Source of the DNA: Bacteroides sp. | GTDB lineage: Bacteria > Bacteroidota > Bacteroidia > Bacteroidales > Bacteroidaceae | Assembly (NCBI GenBank): GCA_022648295.1 | Contig: JALCME010000016.1 | Span: forward strand, 53,572 to 117,571 | DNA length: 64,000 nucleotides | Direction of reading: 5' to 3' | In this document: positions 8,830 through 18,054 of the stretch, piece by piece | Numbering within the stretch: the first letter of the stretch is position 1 | Layout of the letters: each line of letters begins with the position of its first letter | Made by a program: the position numbers and the translations under genes | Notes under the pieces: generated by a model | Told to the model about the DNA's origin: nothing | Seen by the model: the letters and a program-made list of their open reading frames with translations, nothing else | Databases searched by the model: none

Positions 8830-10119
8830 ATGATAGATAGAACTATTCAACCTCTGATTAGTGAACCGGAGCAATTAATTGTACCAAAACCAGAATATCG
8901 GATAATGCCCAATGGTGTCCCCTTATATATTTTTAATGCGGAGGACCATGAAGTGGTACGAATTGATTTACTGATCAAAGCAGGACAGTGGAGACAAGCG
9001 AAGCCTTTGCAGGCATTGTTTACCAATAGAATGTTGCGGGAAGGAACTCAACACTATTCTTCAGCTGCTATTGCGGAAAAGTTGGATTACTATGGAGCAT
9101 GGTTGGATCTGTCCACATCCTCTGAGTACGCCTATATAACTCTTTATTCTCTGAATAAATATCTTCCTCAAACGTTGGAAATTCTTGAATCGGTTGTAAA
9201 AGAGCCAACTTTCCCGGAGAAAGAATTACAAGTTATTATCGGGAATAATATTCAGCAGTTCTTGGTTAATCAATCTAAAGTCGATTTTTTGGCTAACCGC
9301 GCATTGATGAAAGCTTTATATGGGGATAAACACCCTTGCGGGCATTTAGTGGAAGAAGGCGACTACCGTTCTATTTCTTCTGAACTGTTACGTGATTTTT
9401 ATACTAAGAATTATCATTCGGAGAATTGTTACATTTACCTTTCCGGTAAGGTGACTAAGAAAGTGGTTTGTCTGATTGAAAAAACCTTTGGGAGTGAGGC
9501 TTTTGGCCAAACAGAGAGCCTAGAAGCAAGAAAAGAATATTTGCCGGTCACTTCTTCCCAAAAGCGTCTTTTCGTAGAACGTGTTGACGCCTTACAAAGT
9601 GCCATTCGTTTGGGAATGCTTTCTGTCAGTTGTCTGCATCCCGATTATTTGAAATTACGGGTATTAATGACTTTATTCGGAGGCTATTTTGGTAGTAGGC
9701 TAATGTCTAATATCAGGGAAGATAAGGGTTACACCTATGGCATTTCGGCGGGTCTTCATCTTTATCCCGGCAATAGTATGCTTGTAATTGGTGCTGAGGC
9801 AGCTAATGAATTTGTGGAACCTTTGATAAGTGAAGTGCATCATGAAATAGAGCGTCTGCAAAATGACCTTGTATCCGATAAAGAACTAACTATGGTGAGG
9901 AACTATATATTAGGCGATATGTGCCGCAATTACGAATCTGTTTTTTCGTTAGCTGATGCATGGATCTTTATAAAAACTTCCGGATTGCCGGATACTTATG
10001 TGAAAGACATGTGGAAGTCTACGTTGTCAATCACCCCTGCCGAGATTCGCAAACTTGCGGAACAATATTTGTGTAAAGAGAGTTTAAAAGAAATTGTTTC
10101 CGGCAAAAAAATATCATAA
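8830..10119 (+). CDS. M16 (insulinase) family peptidase homologue, apparently non-catalytic
   Basis: The 429-residue protein has the two-domain M16 fold, including the segment REGTQHYSSAAIAEKLDYYGAWLD that follows the active site in the family and the C-terminal YFGSRLMSNIREDKGYTYGISAG motif. The zinc-binding HxxEH expected just before REGT is replaced by LQALFTNRM, so no metal centre is visible. Family members of this kind serve as the partner subunit of an active M16 protease. There is no signal peptide. No active partner gene is next to it; the neighbour upstream is kdsB. Confidence 0.85.
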   Translation: MIDRTIQPLISEPEQLIVPKPEYRIMPNGVPLYIFNAEDHEVVRIDLLIKAGQWRQAKPLQALFTNRMLREGTQHYSSAAIAEKLDYYGAWLDLSTSSEYAYITLYSLNKYLPQTLEILESVVKEPTFPEKELQVIIGNNIQQFLVNQSKVDFLANRALMKALYGDKHPCGHLVEEGDYRSISSELLRDFYTKNYHSENCYIYLSGKVTKKVVCLIEKTFGSEAFGQTESLEARKEYLPVTSSQKRLFVERVDALQSAIRLGMLSVSCLHPDYLKLRVLMTLFGGYFGSRLMSNIREDKGYTYGISAGLHLYPGNSMLVIGAEAANEFVEPLISEVHHEIERLQNDLVSDKELTMVRNYILGDMCRNYESVFSLADAWIFIKTSGLPDTYVKDMWKSTLSITPAEIRKLAEQYLCKESLKEIVSGKKIS

Positions 10120-10157
10120 AAAGTTACGGAAGATTCAGACTTATTACGGATAAAACA

Positions 10158-10165
10158 TATCTTTG
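10158..10165 (+). promoter_or_regulatory. -7 box upstream of the MORN-repeat gene
   Basis: TATCTTTG matches the Bacteroides -7 consensus. Transcription starting just after it would give a leader of roughly 130 bases before the ATG at 10304. No matching -33 TTTG is obvious. Confidence 0.4.
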
Positions 10166-10303
10166 TACTATTCTTATCCTAAGAGATGTAACAGCTTACT
10201 AAATTTATACGTCTTTCATAGGGTTACCTTTTGTGAAACTAAAGCGCTTTTTCACATCATGTATGATGCTTAATACTGATTAACAATAAATTATTGACTA
10301 TAA

Positions 10304-11464
10304 ATGAAATATCTATATACTCTACTTATCTTGTGTTTTTTATGTCCGTTTGGTGCAGTGGCACAAAAAGAAAAAACAAATTTTATTGATAAAGTAAAGA
10401 ATGTGTTTTCTTCGGAAATAAAAATCGGTAGTTATACTTTTAAGGATGGGGCTGTTTATACCGGTGAAATCAGCGGGCGGAAGCCTGATGGAAAAGGAAA
10501 GACAATCTTTAAAAATGGCGATGTCTACGAAGGTGAATATGTTAAAGGGAAAAGACAGGGTTACGGTACTTATACCTTTACTGATGGGGAAAAGTATGAA
10601 GGACAGTGGTTTCAGGATCAGCAGCATGGAAAGGGTATTTACTATTTTATGAATAATAACCGCTACGATGGTATGTGGTATCAGGACTATCAGCAGGGAC
10701 ACGGTGTGATGTATTACTATAATGGTGATGTTTACGAGGGAAATTGGGAGAAGGATAAGCGTAGCGGACAAGGTACTTATACCTGGAAAAACGGTTCGAA
10801 GTATACAGGTTCCTGGAAGAATGATAAAAAGGATGGTGAAGGTACGCTAATTTGGAATGATGGTTCCAAGTATGAAGGTCATTGGAAAGAAGATATGCGT
10901 AGTGCTAAGGGTACGTTTGAATATGCCAATGGGGATAAATACGTGGGAGATTGGTTGGAAGATATGCAACACGGAAAGGGTATTTATTTCTTTCATACGG
11001 GCGATCGTTATGAGGGAGCGTATGTTGAGGGCGAACGTACCGGTGCGGGAATATACTATTATGCAAACGGTAACAAATATGTAGGAGAATTTAAAGACGG
11101 CATGCAACAAGGAAAAGGAGTCTTTACGTGGAGTAATGGTGCTGTATATGATGGAGAATGGCAGAATAATGTTCGTAGTGGCTACGGCACTTATAAGTGG
11201 AATGTGGGAGATTCGTATGAGGGAGATTGGAAAGATAATAAATTCAATGGTCAGGGCACTTTGGTGATGACAGACGGAACAAAGTACAAGGGCAGTTTTG
11301 CAAATGGCATGGAAGAAGGAAGTGGCATACAAGAAGATAAAGAAGGAAATCGATATGAGGGTTTCTTTAGACAGGGGAAAAAAGACGGACCATTTGTAGA
11401 GACAGATAAAGATGGTAAGATTATCCGAAAGGGAACATATAAAATGGGAAGGTTGGTCAATTGA
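10304..11464 (+). CDS. Secreted MORN-repeat protein
   Basis: A 386-residue protein with a signal peptide (hydrophobic residues ~4-20 ending in AVAQ) followed by about 13 tandem MORN repeats of 23 residues, each with the pattern Y-x-G-x-W/F-x-x-x-x-x-x-G-x-G. Examples are YEGQWFQDQQHGKGIY and YTGSWKNDKKDGEGTL. MORN repeats form extended beta-hairpin solenoids used for protein or lipid contact; in bacteria their role is poorly known. It probably resides in the periplasm or at the surface. It stands alone with its own promoter. Confidence 0.9.
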   Translation: MKYLYTLLILCFLCPFGAVAQKEKTNFIDKVKNVFSSEIKIGSYTFKDGAVYTGEISGRKPDGKGKTIFKNGDVYEGEYVKGKRQGYGTYTFTDGEKYEGQWFQDQQHGKGIYYFMNNNRYDGMWYQDYQQGHGVMYYYNGDVYEGNWEKDKRSGQGTYTWKNGSKYTGSWKNDKKDGEGTLIWNDGSKYEGHWKEDMRSAKGTFEYANGDKYVGDWLEDMQHGKGIYFFHTGDRYEGAYVEGERTGAGIYYYANGNKYVGEFKDGMQQGKGVFTWSNGAVYDGEWQNNVRSGYGTYKWNVGDSYEGDWKDNKFNGQGTLVMTDGTKYKGSFANGMEEGSGIQEDKEGNRYEGFFRQGKKDGPFVETDKDGKIIRKGTYKMGRLVN

Positions 11465-11587
11465 TGGCATCGTGTAGAAGCAGTGTTATTTATTGATGGA
11501 ATGTCTTGTTTTATTTTCTCATTAATAGGACTGATTATAAATATTTTCTTTATATTTGTACATCAATATTGACTAAACATAGCGAAT

Positions 11588-12016
11588 ATGAAAATAGTAA
11601 GAGAGACAAAGCTGCTGCTTTTGCTGATTATGGTATTGGGACTGTCAGCATGTGGCGATAATTATTATTCCGATGATTATCTAAGAAATAGTGATGAGAA
11701 ACTGTGTGCTAATACATGGGTGGAAGAATATACTATGGAGAATGGAGATCTTTGCAAGCACTATTTGAATTTCTCAATGAATTATAGTGGAAGAGAAATG
11801 TTCGATTTCTATCGTTCGGGCGAAACTTCATCGTACAAAGAGACTTCGTATAATTTCAGTTGGAACTGGATTGATGCATCAATGGAAAATCTGGAGATAA
11901 ATTACGGAGGTAATGACGTTATTTATTTTGATAATGTGTGGGTGCGTGAACATAATCTTTCAGGTAAACTGGATGGAACGATAGTGATGTTTGTAGATAA
12001 TGCCTATTATAATTAG
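11588..12016 (+). CDS. Small lipoprotein of unknown function
   Basis: A 142-residue protein with a lipoprotein signal: basic start, hydrophobic core LLLLLIMVLGLSAC with the lipobox LSAC, and acidic residues after it. The mature part has an aromatic, beta-rich pattern (YNFSWNWIDASMENLEINYGG and similar). It has no motif I recognise. A perfect TATATTTG -7 box lies at 11551-11558, 30 bp upstream of the ATG. A shared bidirectional terminator follows at 12058-12110. Confidence 0.75.
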   Translation: MKIVRETKLLLLLIMVLGLSACGDNYYSDDYLRNSDEKLCANTWVEEYTMENGDLCKHYLNFSMNYSGREMFDFYRSGETSSYKETSYNFSWNWIDASMENLEINYGGNDVIYFDNVWVREHNLSGKLDGTIVMFVDNAYYN

Positions 12017-12057
12017 GACGGGTAGCAGGCAACCTTTCTTGATCGAGATATTATAAG

Positions 12058-12110
12058 AATAACAGAAAGACGGAGAGTTATGATTATTTCTCCGCCTTTC
12101 TGTTATTTTA
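12058..12110. terminator. Bidirectional terminator between a lipoprotein gene and the pseudouridine synthase
   Basis: A long hairpin with arms AACAGAAAGACGGAGA and TCTCCGCCTTTCTGTT (one mismatch) is flanked by A- and T-rich tracts, so it can end transcription from both convergent genes. Confidence 0.8.
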
Positions 12111-13016
12111 TCGGGTAATAAATAAGTTCTTGAATGCCGATGGGTAGGGAGTTTCAAACCGCATTAATTCTCCAGTGACGGGGTGATAGAAACAAAGTTT
12201 GAAAGCGTGGAGAGCTAGTCTCCCTATGGGGTTTACATCTTCGAGTCCGTAACGCCCATCGCCAATGATTGGATGTCCCAGATCTTGCATATGTACACGT
12301 ATCTGGTTTTTTCTTCCGGTTTCCAGATTTAACTCTATAAGAGAATATCCATTGGCACGTTTTATGGTACGATAGTGGGTGATAGATTTGGCCCCTCCAT
12401 CGTCTGTTGGACTGGAATATACATATAGCGTGCGATCGGTAAGCCATGACTCTACGGTACCACTGTCTTTTTCCATATCTCCATTGACAACAGCTACATA
12501 TCGGCGGTCTGTAACGATATTGTGCCAATTGTCGCGTAGGGTGTACTGCGTTTTTTCGTCTTTAGCAAACATCATTAGACCGGATGTATCGCGATCTAAG
12601 CGGTGGACAATATAGATTTTATGTTGCTTTCCGGAACGTTGCACGTACTCAGTTAGAATATGAAATGCCGTACGTTCTTTTTGACGGTCGGTGTTGACAG
12701 ACAATAATCCTTGCATTTTCTCTACAACAATGATGTAGGCATCTTCATAGACTATTTTTAATAACCTGTTATGAAATTCTCTTTTTCCTTTTTCACGGCT
12801 GATTTGGACTCTCATTCCCGGTTTTAGGGGAAAATTGTATTGAGTAGTAATGACACTATCTACAAATACAATTTGTTTACTGAGGAAAGATTTCAGTTTT
12901 GTACGACTGGCTTGAGGCATCTGGTTTGCCAGAAAGTCCATGAGCTCCATCGGTTCCTTTACTAAATAATCAGTATATTGGGTACGCGCTCTTGCTACTA
13001 ATTTTTGCTTTGCCAC
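12108..13016 (-). CDS. RluA-family pseudouridine synthase
   Basis: Converts uridine to pseudouridine in rRNA or tRNA. The 302-residue protein has an N-terminal S4-like RNA-binding segment (residues ~20-90, including SRTKLKSFLSKQIVFVD) and the RluA catalytic domain with HRLDRDTSGLMMFAK near residue 145, where the Asp of RLDRDTSG is the catalytic residue. ETGRKNQIRVHMQDLGHPIIGD is the conserved C-terminal block. The exact target uridine cannot be read from sequence. It sits 28 bp after rlmD and is likely co-transcribed with it. Confidence 0.92.
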   Translation of the reverse strand: MAKQKLVARARTQYTDYLVKEPMELMDFLANQMPQASRTKLKSFLSKQIVFVDSVITTQYNFPLKPGMRVQISREKGKREFHNRLLKIVYEDAYIIVVEKMQGLLSVNTDRQKERTAFHILTEYVQRSGKQHKIYIVHRLDRDTSGLMMFAKDEKTQYTLRDNWHNIVTDRRYVAVVNGDMEKDSGTVESWLTDRTLYVYSSPTDDGGAKSITHYRTIKRANGYSLIELNLETGRKNQIRVHMQDLGHPIIGDGRYGLEDVNPIGRLALHAFKLCFYHPVTGELMRFETPYPSAFKNLFITR

Positions 13017-13044
13017 TATTTTCTGAAAATTATTGGTTTATATT

Positions 13045-14472
13045 TTAGATTTCTTTCTTTAATTCGAGTAGTACTACATTTTCCACATGTTGGGTATGTG
13101 GAAACATGTCAACGGGCTGAACTGCTTTCACTTCATATTTCACATCGAGCAGTTGCAAGTCTCTGGCTTGCGTAGCAGGATTACAACTGACGTATACAAT
13201 GCGTTGCGGATGGGCAAACAGGATTGTATCTATAACATCCGGATGCATGCCGGCACGGGGAGGGTCAGTAATAATAATATCCGGACGACCGTACTGATTA
13301 ATGAAGTCTTGTGTCAGTATGTCTTTCATATCACCGGCAAAGAAAAGGGCATTCTCTATTTCATTGATCTTTGCATTTACTTTGGCGTCCTCAATGGCTT
13401 CCGGTACGTACTCAATACCAATGACTTGTTTGGCTTGGCGAGATACGAAATTGGCAATGGTACCGGTACCCGTATAAAGGTCATAGACCAGTTCTTTTCC
13501 GGTAAGTCCGGCAAAGTCACGAGCTATCTTATACAAGTGGTATGCCTGTTCCGAATTAGTTTGATAAAATGATTTTGGTCCGATTTTAAAATGTAAACCT
13601 TCCATTTCTTCATAGATATGATCTTTCCCTTTAAATGTATATACATCGAGATCGGTAATAGTATCATTACATTTATTATTAATGATGTAGAGTAGGGAAG
13701 TGATTTCGGGGAAAGTATCTGCTACATATTGCAATAGTTGTTTAAAGAGGGAGAGCTCTTCTTCTTTTTCTATTTTGGAGATTAGAATGACCATTAATTC
13801 ACCGGTGCTTGAAGTCCTCACAATCATATTACGCAGCATGCCTTCATGGGTACGCAGGTTAATAAATGAATAGTTGTGGGCATAAGCATAGTCTCTTACG
13901 GCATTACGGATGCGATTGGAGATGTCGTCTTGTAACCAGCATTTCTCTATAGCCAGCACCTTATCGAATGCGTTGGGAATATGAAAGCCGACGGCATTCA
14001 TCTGATCGTATATAATATTTTGCTTGATTTCTTCTGTCGTGAGCCAACGTTTGTTAGAAAAAGTGAACTCTAATTTGTTACGGTAAAACTGGGTTTTCTC
14101 AGATCCTAAGATTGGTGATATTTCCGGTAGTTTTATTTTTCCAATGCGGGTAAGATTATCTATTACCTGTTTTTCCTTATACTTAAGTTGTTCGGAATAG
14201 GGGAGATTTTGCCACTTACAGCCGCCGCATACACCAAAATGTTCACAGAAAGGAACTGCTCTTTCTGCAGAGTATTTGTGGAACTTCACAGCCTCTGCTT
14301 CAGCATAATGATGTTTTTTTTTCTTAATTTGAAGATCAACTATGTCACCCGGGACGACATAAGGTACAAAAACAACCAAATCATTGACTTTTGCAATGGC
14401 TTTTCCTTCGGCAGCCACATCCGTTATTGTTATTCCTTCTAATAAAGGAAGTTCTTTTTTCTTTCTTGCCAC
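13045..14472 (-). CDS. rlmD: 23S rRNA (uracil-5-)-methyltransferase, RlmD/RumA type
   Basis: A SAM-dependent methyltransferase for a uracil in 23S rRNA. The 475-residue protein has a TRAM RNA-binding domain (residues ~10-65), an Fe-S cluster motif CEHFGVCGGCKW near residue 80, the SAM-binding segment YDLYTGTGTIANF near residue 322, the motif ITDPPRAGMHPDV and the catalytic cysteine in VSCNPATQARDL near residue 435. The family also includes tRNA m5U methyltransferases (TrmA-like paralogues), so the precise substrate is inferred. Confidence 0.9.
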   Translation of the reverse strand: MARKKKELPLLEGITITDVAAEGKAIAKVNDLVVFVPYVVPGDIVDLQIKKKKHHYAEAEAVKFHKYSAERAVPFCEHFGVCGGCKWQNLPYSEQLKYKEKQVIDNLTRIGKIKLPEISPILGSEKTQFYRNKLEFTFSNKRWLTTEEIKQNIIYDQMNAVGFHIPNAFDKVLAIEKCWLQDDISNRIRNAVRDYAYAHNYSFINLRTHEGMLRNMIVRTSSTGELMVILISKIEKEEELSLFKQLLQYVADTFPEITSLLYIINNKCNDTITDLDVYTFKGKDHIYEEMEGLHFKIGPKSFYQTNSEQAYHLYKIARDFAGLTGKELVYDLYTGTGTIANFVSRQAKQVIGIEYVPEAIEDAKVNAKINEIENALFFAGDMKDILTQDFINQYGRPDIIITDPPRAGMHPDVIDTILFAHPQRIVYVSCNPATQARDLQLLDVKYEVKAVQPVDMFPHTQHVENVVLLELKKEI

Positions 14473-14680
14473 TTCTACACCAATCTAATAATAACTTTGG
14501 CAAAAGTAGTTATTTTTTTTATAATTCTATTAGTGAAGTGAAATATTAAATATTGTAATGTCTAAATTGCATTTTGATGGAAAGTTTTTTCTTAAAAAAG
14601 TTTTTCTATATAGGAAATATATATAGATTTGCGAACAGAGATGAAAAAAATCACAATCAAAAAACTTAAAATTGCAATTC

Positions 14681-17401
14681 ATGGATAAAAAAAGAGTTTA
14701 TACCTTTGGTAATGGTAAGGCCGAGGGAAAGGCCGACATGAGAAATCTTTTGGGGGGCAAAGGTGCTAATCTTGCCGAAATGAATCTTATTGGAGTTCCT
14801 GTTCCTCCCGGATTTACGATAACAACAGATGTTTGTACGGAATATTATGAAATGGGTCAGGATAAAATAGTGGCCTTATTGAAAGAGGATGTAGAAAAAG
14901 CCATTGCGAATGTTGAAACATTGATGCGCTCAAAATTTGGCAATATAGAGAATCCTTTACTTGTTTCCGTACGTTCCGGCGCCCGCGCTTCAATGCCGGG
15001 TATGATGGATACTATTTTGAATTTGGGACTCAATGATGAAGTTGTGGAAGGATTGATCCGGAAAACGGGAAATGCTCGCTTTGCATGGGATTCATATCGC
15101 CGTTTTGTTCAGATGTATGGAGATGTGGTATTAGGGATGAAACCCACTAATAAAGAAGATCTTGATCCGTTTGAAGCTATTATTGAGGAGGTAAAGCATG
15201 CTAAAGGGGTGAAGTTGGATAATGAGTTGGAAGTAGACGATTTGAAAGAATTGGTGAAACGCTTTAAGGTTGCTGTTAAAAAGCAAACAAATAAAGAATT
15301 TCCGACTTCGGCTTATGAGCAATTATGGGGAGCTATTTGCGCTGTATTCAATTCGTGGATGAACGATCGTGCTATACTGTATCGTAAGATGGAGGGCATT
15401 CCCGATGAGTGGGGAACTGCTGTTAGTGTACAAGCGATGGTTTTCGGAAATATGGGAGAAACCTCAGCAACGGGGGTTTGTTTTAGCCGGGATGCTGCTA
15501 CGGGTGAGGATTTGTTTAATGGAGAATATCTTATTAATGCCCAGGGGGAGGATGTGGTTGCTGGTATCCGTACTCCTCAGCAAATTACCAAAATAGGTTC
15601 TCAACGTTGGGCTAAACTGACGGGGATTAGTGAAGCTGTGCGTGCATCTAAATATCCTTCGATGGAAGAAGCAATGCCGGAAATTTATAAGGAATTGGAT
15701 GCCCTTCAAACCAAGCTGGAGAATCACTATAAAGATATGCAGGACATGGAGTTTACTGTTCAGGAGGGGAAACTCTGGTTCTTACAAACTCGTAACGGAA
15801 AACGTACGGGAGCAGCTATGGTGAAGATCGCTATGGATCTGTTGAGCCAAGGTATGATTGACGAGAAGACTGCATTGATGCGCTGTGAACCAAACAAATT
15901 GGATGAGCTGCTTCATCCGGTCTTTGATAAAATGGCACTGAAGCTTGCCAGAGTATTAACACGGGGATTACCAGCATCGCCGGGAGCAGCTACCGGACAG
16001 ATTGTGTTTTTTGCTGATGACGCGGCGCAATGGCATGCTGCCGGTAAGAGAGTGGTAATGGTCCGTATTGAAACTTCACCGGAAGATTTGGCCGGTATGG
16101 CAGTGGCTGAAGGCATTTTGACCGCTCGTGGTGGAATGACCTCCCATGCGGCTGTGGTGGCTCGCGGTATGGGTAAGTGTTGCGTTTCCGGTGCCGGTGC
16201 CTTAAGTATAGATTATAAAGCACGGGCAGTGGAAGTTGATGGCGTACTTTTGAAAGAAGGTGACTATATATCCTTGAATGGTAGTACAGGTGAGGTTTAC
16301 AACGGTAAGGTCGAAACAAAAGCTGCGGAACTTTCGGGTGATTTTGCTGAACTCATGAAGTTGGCTGATAAGTATACAAAATTGCAGGTTCGTACCAATG
16401 CTGATACCCCACATGATGCTTTAGTTGCACGCAACTTTGGTGCAGTTGGTATCGGACTTTGTCGTACGGAGCATATGTTTTTTGAAGGCGAGAAAATTAA
16501 AGCAATGCGGGAGATGATTTTGGCTGAAAATGCCGAAGGTCGTCAAAAGGCTTTGGCTAAGATTTTGCCATATCAGCAGGCTGATTTTAAGGGAATCTTT
16601 GAAGCAATGCAAGGCTTTCCTGTAACAGTACGCTTGCTTGACCCACCTTTGCATGAATTTGTACCTCATGATTTAAAAGGACAACAGGAAATGGCAGACT
16701 CCATGGGAGTTACTTTGCAGTATATTCAGCAACGGGTTGATGCTCTTTGTGAACATAATCCAATGTTGGGACATCGGGGCTGCCGCCTTGGAAATACTTA
16801 CCCTGAAATCACTCAGATGCAAACGCGTGCTATTCTTGGTGCCGCGTTGGATTTGAAAAAAAAGGGAGTGGATACCCGGCCGGAAATCATGGTTCCTCTG
16901 ACTGGTATTTTATATGAGTTTAAAGAGCAAGAAAAGGTTATCCGTGAAGAAGCCGAGCAACTCTTTGCAGAAATGGGAGATCGCATTGACTTTAAAGTGG
17001 GGACGATGATTGAAATACCTCGTGCAGCTTTGACGGCTGATCGTATTGCGTCTTCCGCTGAATTTTTCTCTTTTGGAACTAATGATTTGACACAAATGAC
17101 ATTTGGCTATTCGCGTGACGATATTGCTTCTTTCCTTCCTGTTTATCTGGAAAAGAAAATATTGAAAGTAGATCCTTTTCAAGTTCTGGATCAGAAAGGG
17201 GTAGGGCAACTTATACGTATGGCTACGGAAAAAGGTCGTGCAGTACGTCCTGATTTGAAATGCGGTATTTGTGGAGAACATGGTGGAGAACCTTCTTCCG
17301 TGAAGTTTTGCCATCGAGTTGGGTTGAACTATGTAAGTTGTTCTCCGTTCCGAGTGCCTATAGCACGTTTGGCAGCAGCTCAGGCAGCATTAGAAGACTA
17401 G
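14681..17401 (+). CDS. ppdK: Pyruvate, phosphate dikinase
   Basis: Interconverts pyruvate, ATP and Pi with PEP, AMP and PPi; in anaerobes it often runs with PPi in glycolysis or feeds gluconeogenesis. The 906-residue protein has the ATP-grasp domain (GGKGANLAEMN; VSVRSGARASMPGMMDTILNLG), the phosphohistidine domain with GGMTSHAAVVARGMGKCCVSG near residue 485, and the PEP/pyruvate domain ending in CGICGEHGGEPSSV near residue 863. The ATG at 14681 is preferred over a TTG nine bases upstream. A strong terminator follows at 17427-17463. Confidence 0.97.
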   Translation: MDKKRVYTFGNGKAEGKADMRNLLGGKGANLAEMNLIGVPVPPGFTITTDVCTEYYEMGQDKIVALLKEDVEKAIANVETLMRSKFGNIENPLLVSVRSGARASMPGMMDTILNLGLNDEVVEGLIRKTGNARFAWDSYRRFVQMYGDVVLGMKPTNKEDLDPFEAIIEEVKHAKGVKLDNELEVDDLKELVKRFKVAVKKQTNKEFPTSAYEQLWGAICAVFNSWMNDRAILYRKMEGIPDEWGTAVSVQAMVFGNMGETSATGVCFSRDAATGEDLFNGEYLINAQGEDVVAGIRTPQQITKIGSQRWAKLTGISEAVRASKYPSMEEAMPEIYKELDALQTKLENHYKDMQDMEFTVQEGKLWFLQTRNGKRTGAAMVKIAMDLLSQGMIDEKTALMRCEPNKLDELLHPVFDKMALKLARVLTRGLPASPGAATGQIVFFADDAAQWHAAGKRVVMVRIETSPEDLAGMAVAEGILTARGGMTSHAAVVARGMGKCCVSGAGALSIDYKARAVEVDGVLLKEGDYISLNGSTGEVYNGKVETKAAELSGDFAELMKLADKYTKLQVRTNADTPHDALVARNFGAVGIGLCRTEHMFFEGEKIKAMREMILAENAEGRQKALAKILPYQQADFKGIFEAMQGFPVTVRLLDPPLHEFVPHDLKGQQEMADSMGVTLQYIQQRVDALCEHNPMLGHRGCRLGNTYPEITQMQTRAILGAALDLKKKGVDTRPEIMVPLTGILYEFKEQEKVIREEAEQLFAEMGDRIDFKVGTMIEIPRAALTADRIASSAEFFSFGTNDLTQMTFGYSRDDIASFLPVYLEKKILKVDPFQVLDQKGVGQLIRMATEKGRAVRPDLKCGICGEHGGEPSSVKFCHRVGLNYVSCSPFRVPIARLAAAQAALED

Positions 17402-17426
17402 CTTCTGCATAGGAATTTGATATATG

Positions 17427-17463
17427 GGCTATACAATCGATTTTTGATTGTATAGCCTTTTCT
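17427..17463 (+). terminator. Rho-independent terminator of ppdK
   Basis: A perfect 12-bp stem, GGCTATACAATC paired with GATTGTATAGCC, with a 7-nt loop and a following T tract, 26 bp after the ppdK stop. Confidence 0.9.
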
Positions 17464-17555
17464 ATTCTTAATAAAAATACAATAAAAACTAAAAGGCTTA
17501 ATTATATACCAAAATCTTAATCTGTTTAAGAGTTTATCTTTATTTTTGCATCACT

Positions 17556-17888
17556 ATGCTTAACAGTGTAAAGAGGAATAGAGTAAAAATAAGGATTGCA
17601 TGGCTGTTATTATTAACTCTCATGCCTATCAGTGTGGTGAAGATTACTCACCATCATAATGACTCTATTCAATCTTCTTGTCATGGTACGTGTGGACAAA
17701 ACAATAATTCTCAAGACTCTTGTCCTATTTGTCAGTTTGTCCTATCACCTTTTGTTCCATCTACTACAATATCCGTATCGTTTATAGCAGAGCTAATAGC
17801 ATTGGAGCCTGTTGTATATGTAAATAAGGACGTGTTATCTGATACTCCTTATTCTTATGGATTACGTGCCCCACCTTGTATAGCTTAA
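17556..17888 (+). CDS. Small Cys/His-rich secreted protein upstream of a TonB receptor
   Basis: A 110-residue protein with a signal sequence or membrane anchor (residues ~13-30), then THHHNDSIQSSCHGTCG and a CPICQF motif, and a hydrophobic C-terminal half. The spaced His and Cys residues suggest metal binding, and similar small proteins sit before TonB receptors or metal-resistance genes in Bacteroidetes. I do not recognise a named family; DUF2946-like proteins share the CPxC feature. A -7 box (TATTTTTG, 17541-17548) ends only seven bases before the ATG, so the transcript may be nearly leaderless. Confidence 0.6.
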   Translation: MLNSVKRNRVKIRIAWLLLLTLMPISVVKITHHHNDSIQSSCHGTCGQNNNSQDSCPICQFVLSPFVPSTTISVSFIAELIALEPVVYVNKDVLSDTPYSYGLRAPPCIA

Positions 17889-18054
17889 TTATTATTCATT
17901 TTTATTATTAGGAGACAATACTCTTGATAAGAACTTTTTTATCCCTGCATCATTGTAATTCGGTTTGTAGGGTTTAGATATTTACTATTTGTTAATATGA
18001 TCGGAACTTAAATGCTTAAATATTTGAGGTAGATATATTATAATTTTATTTATA

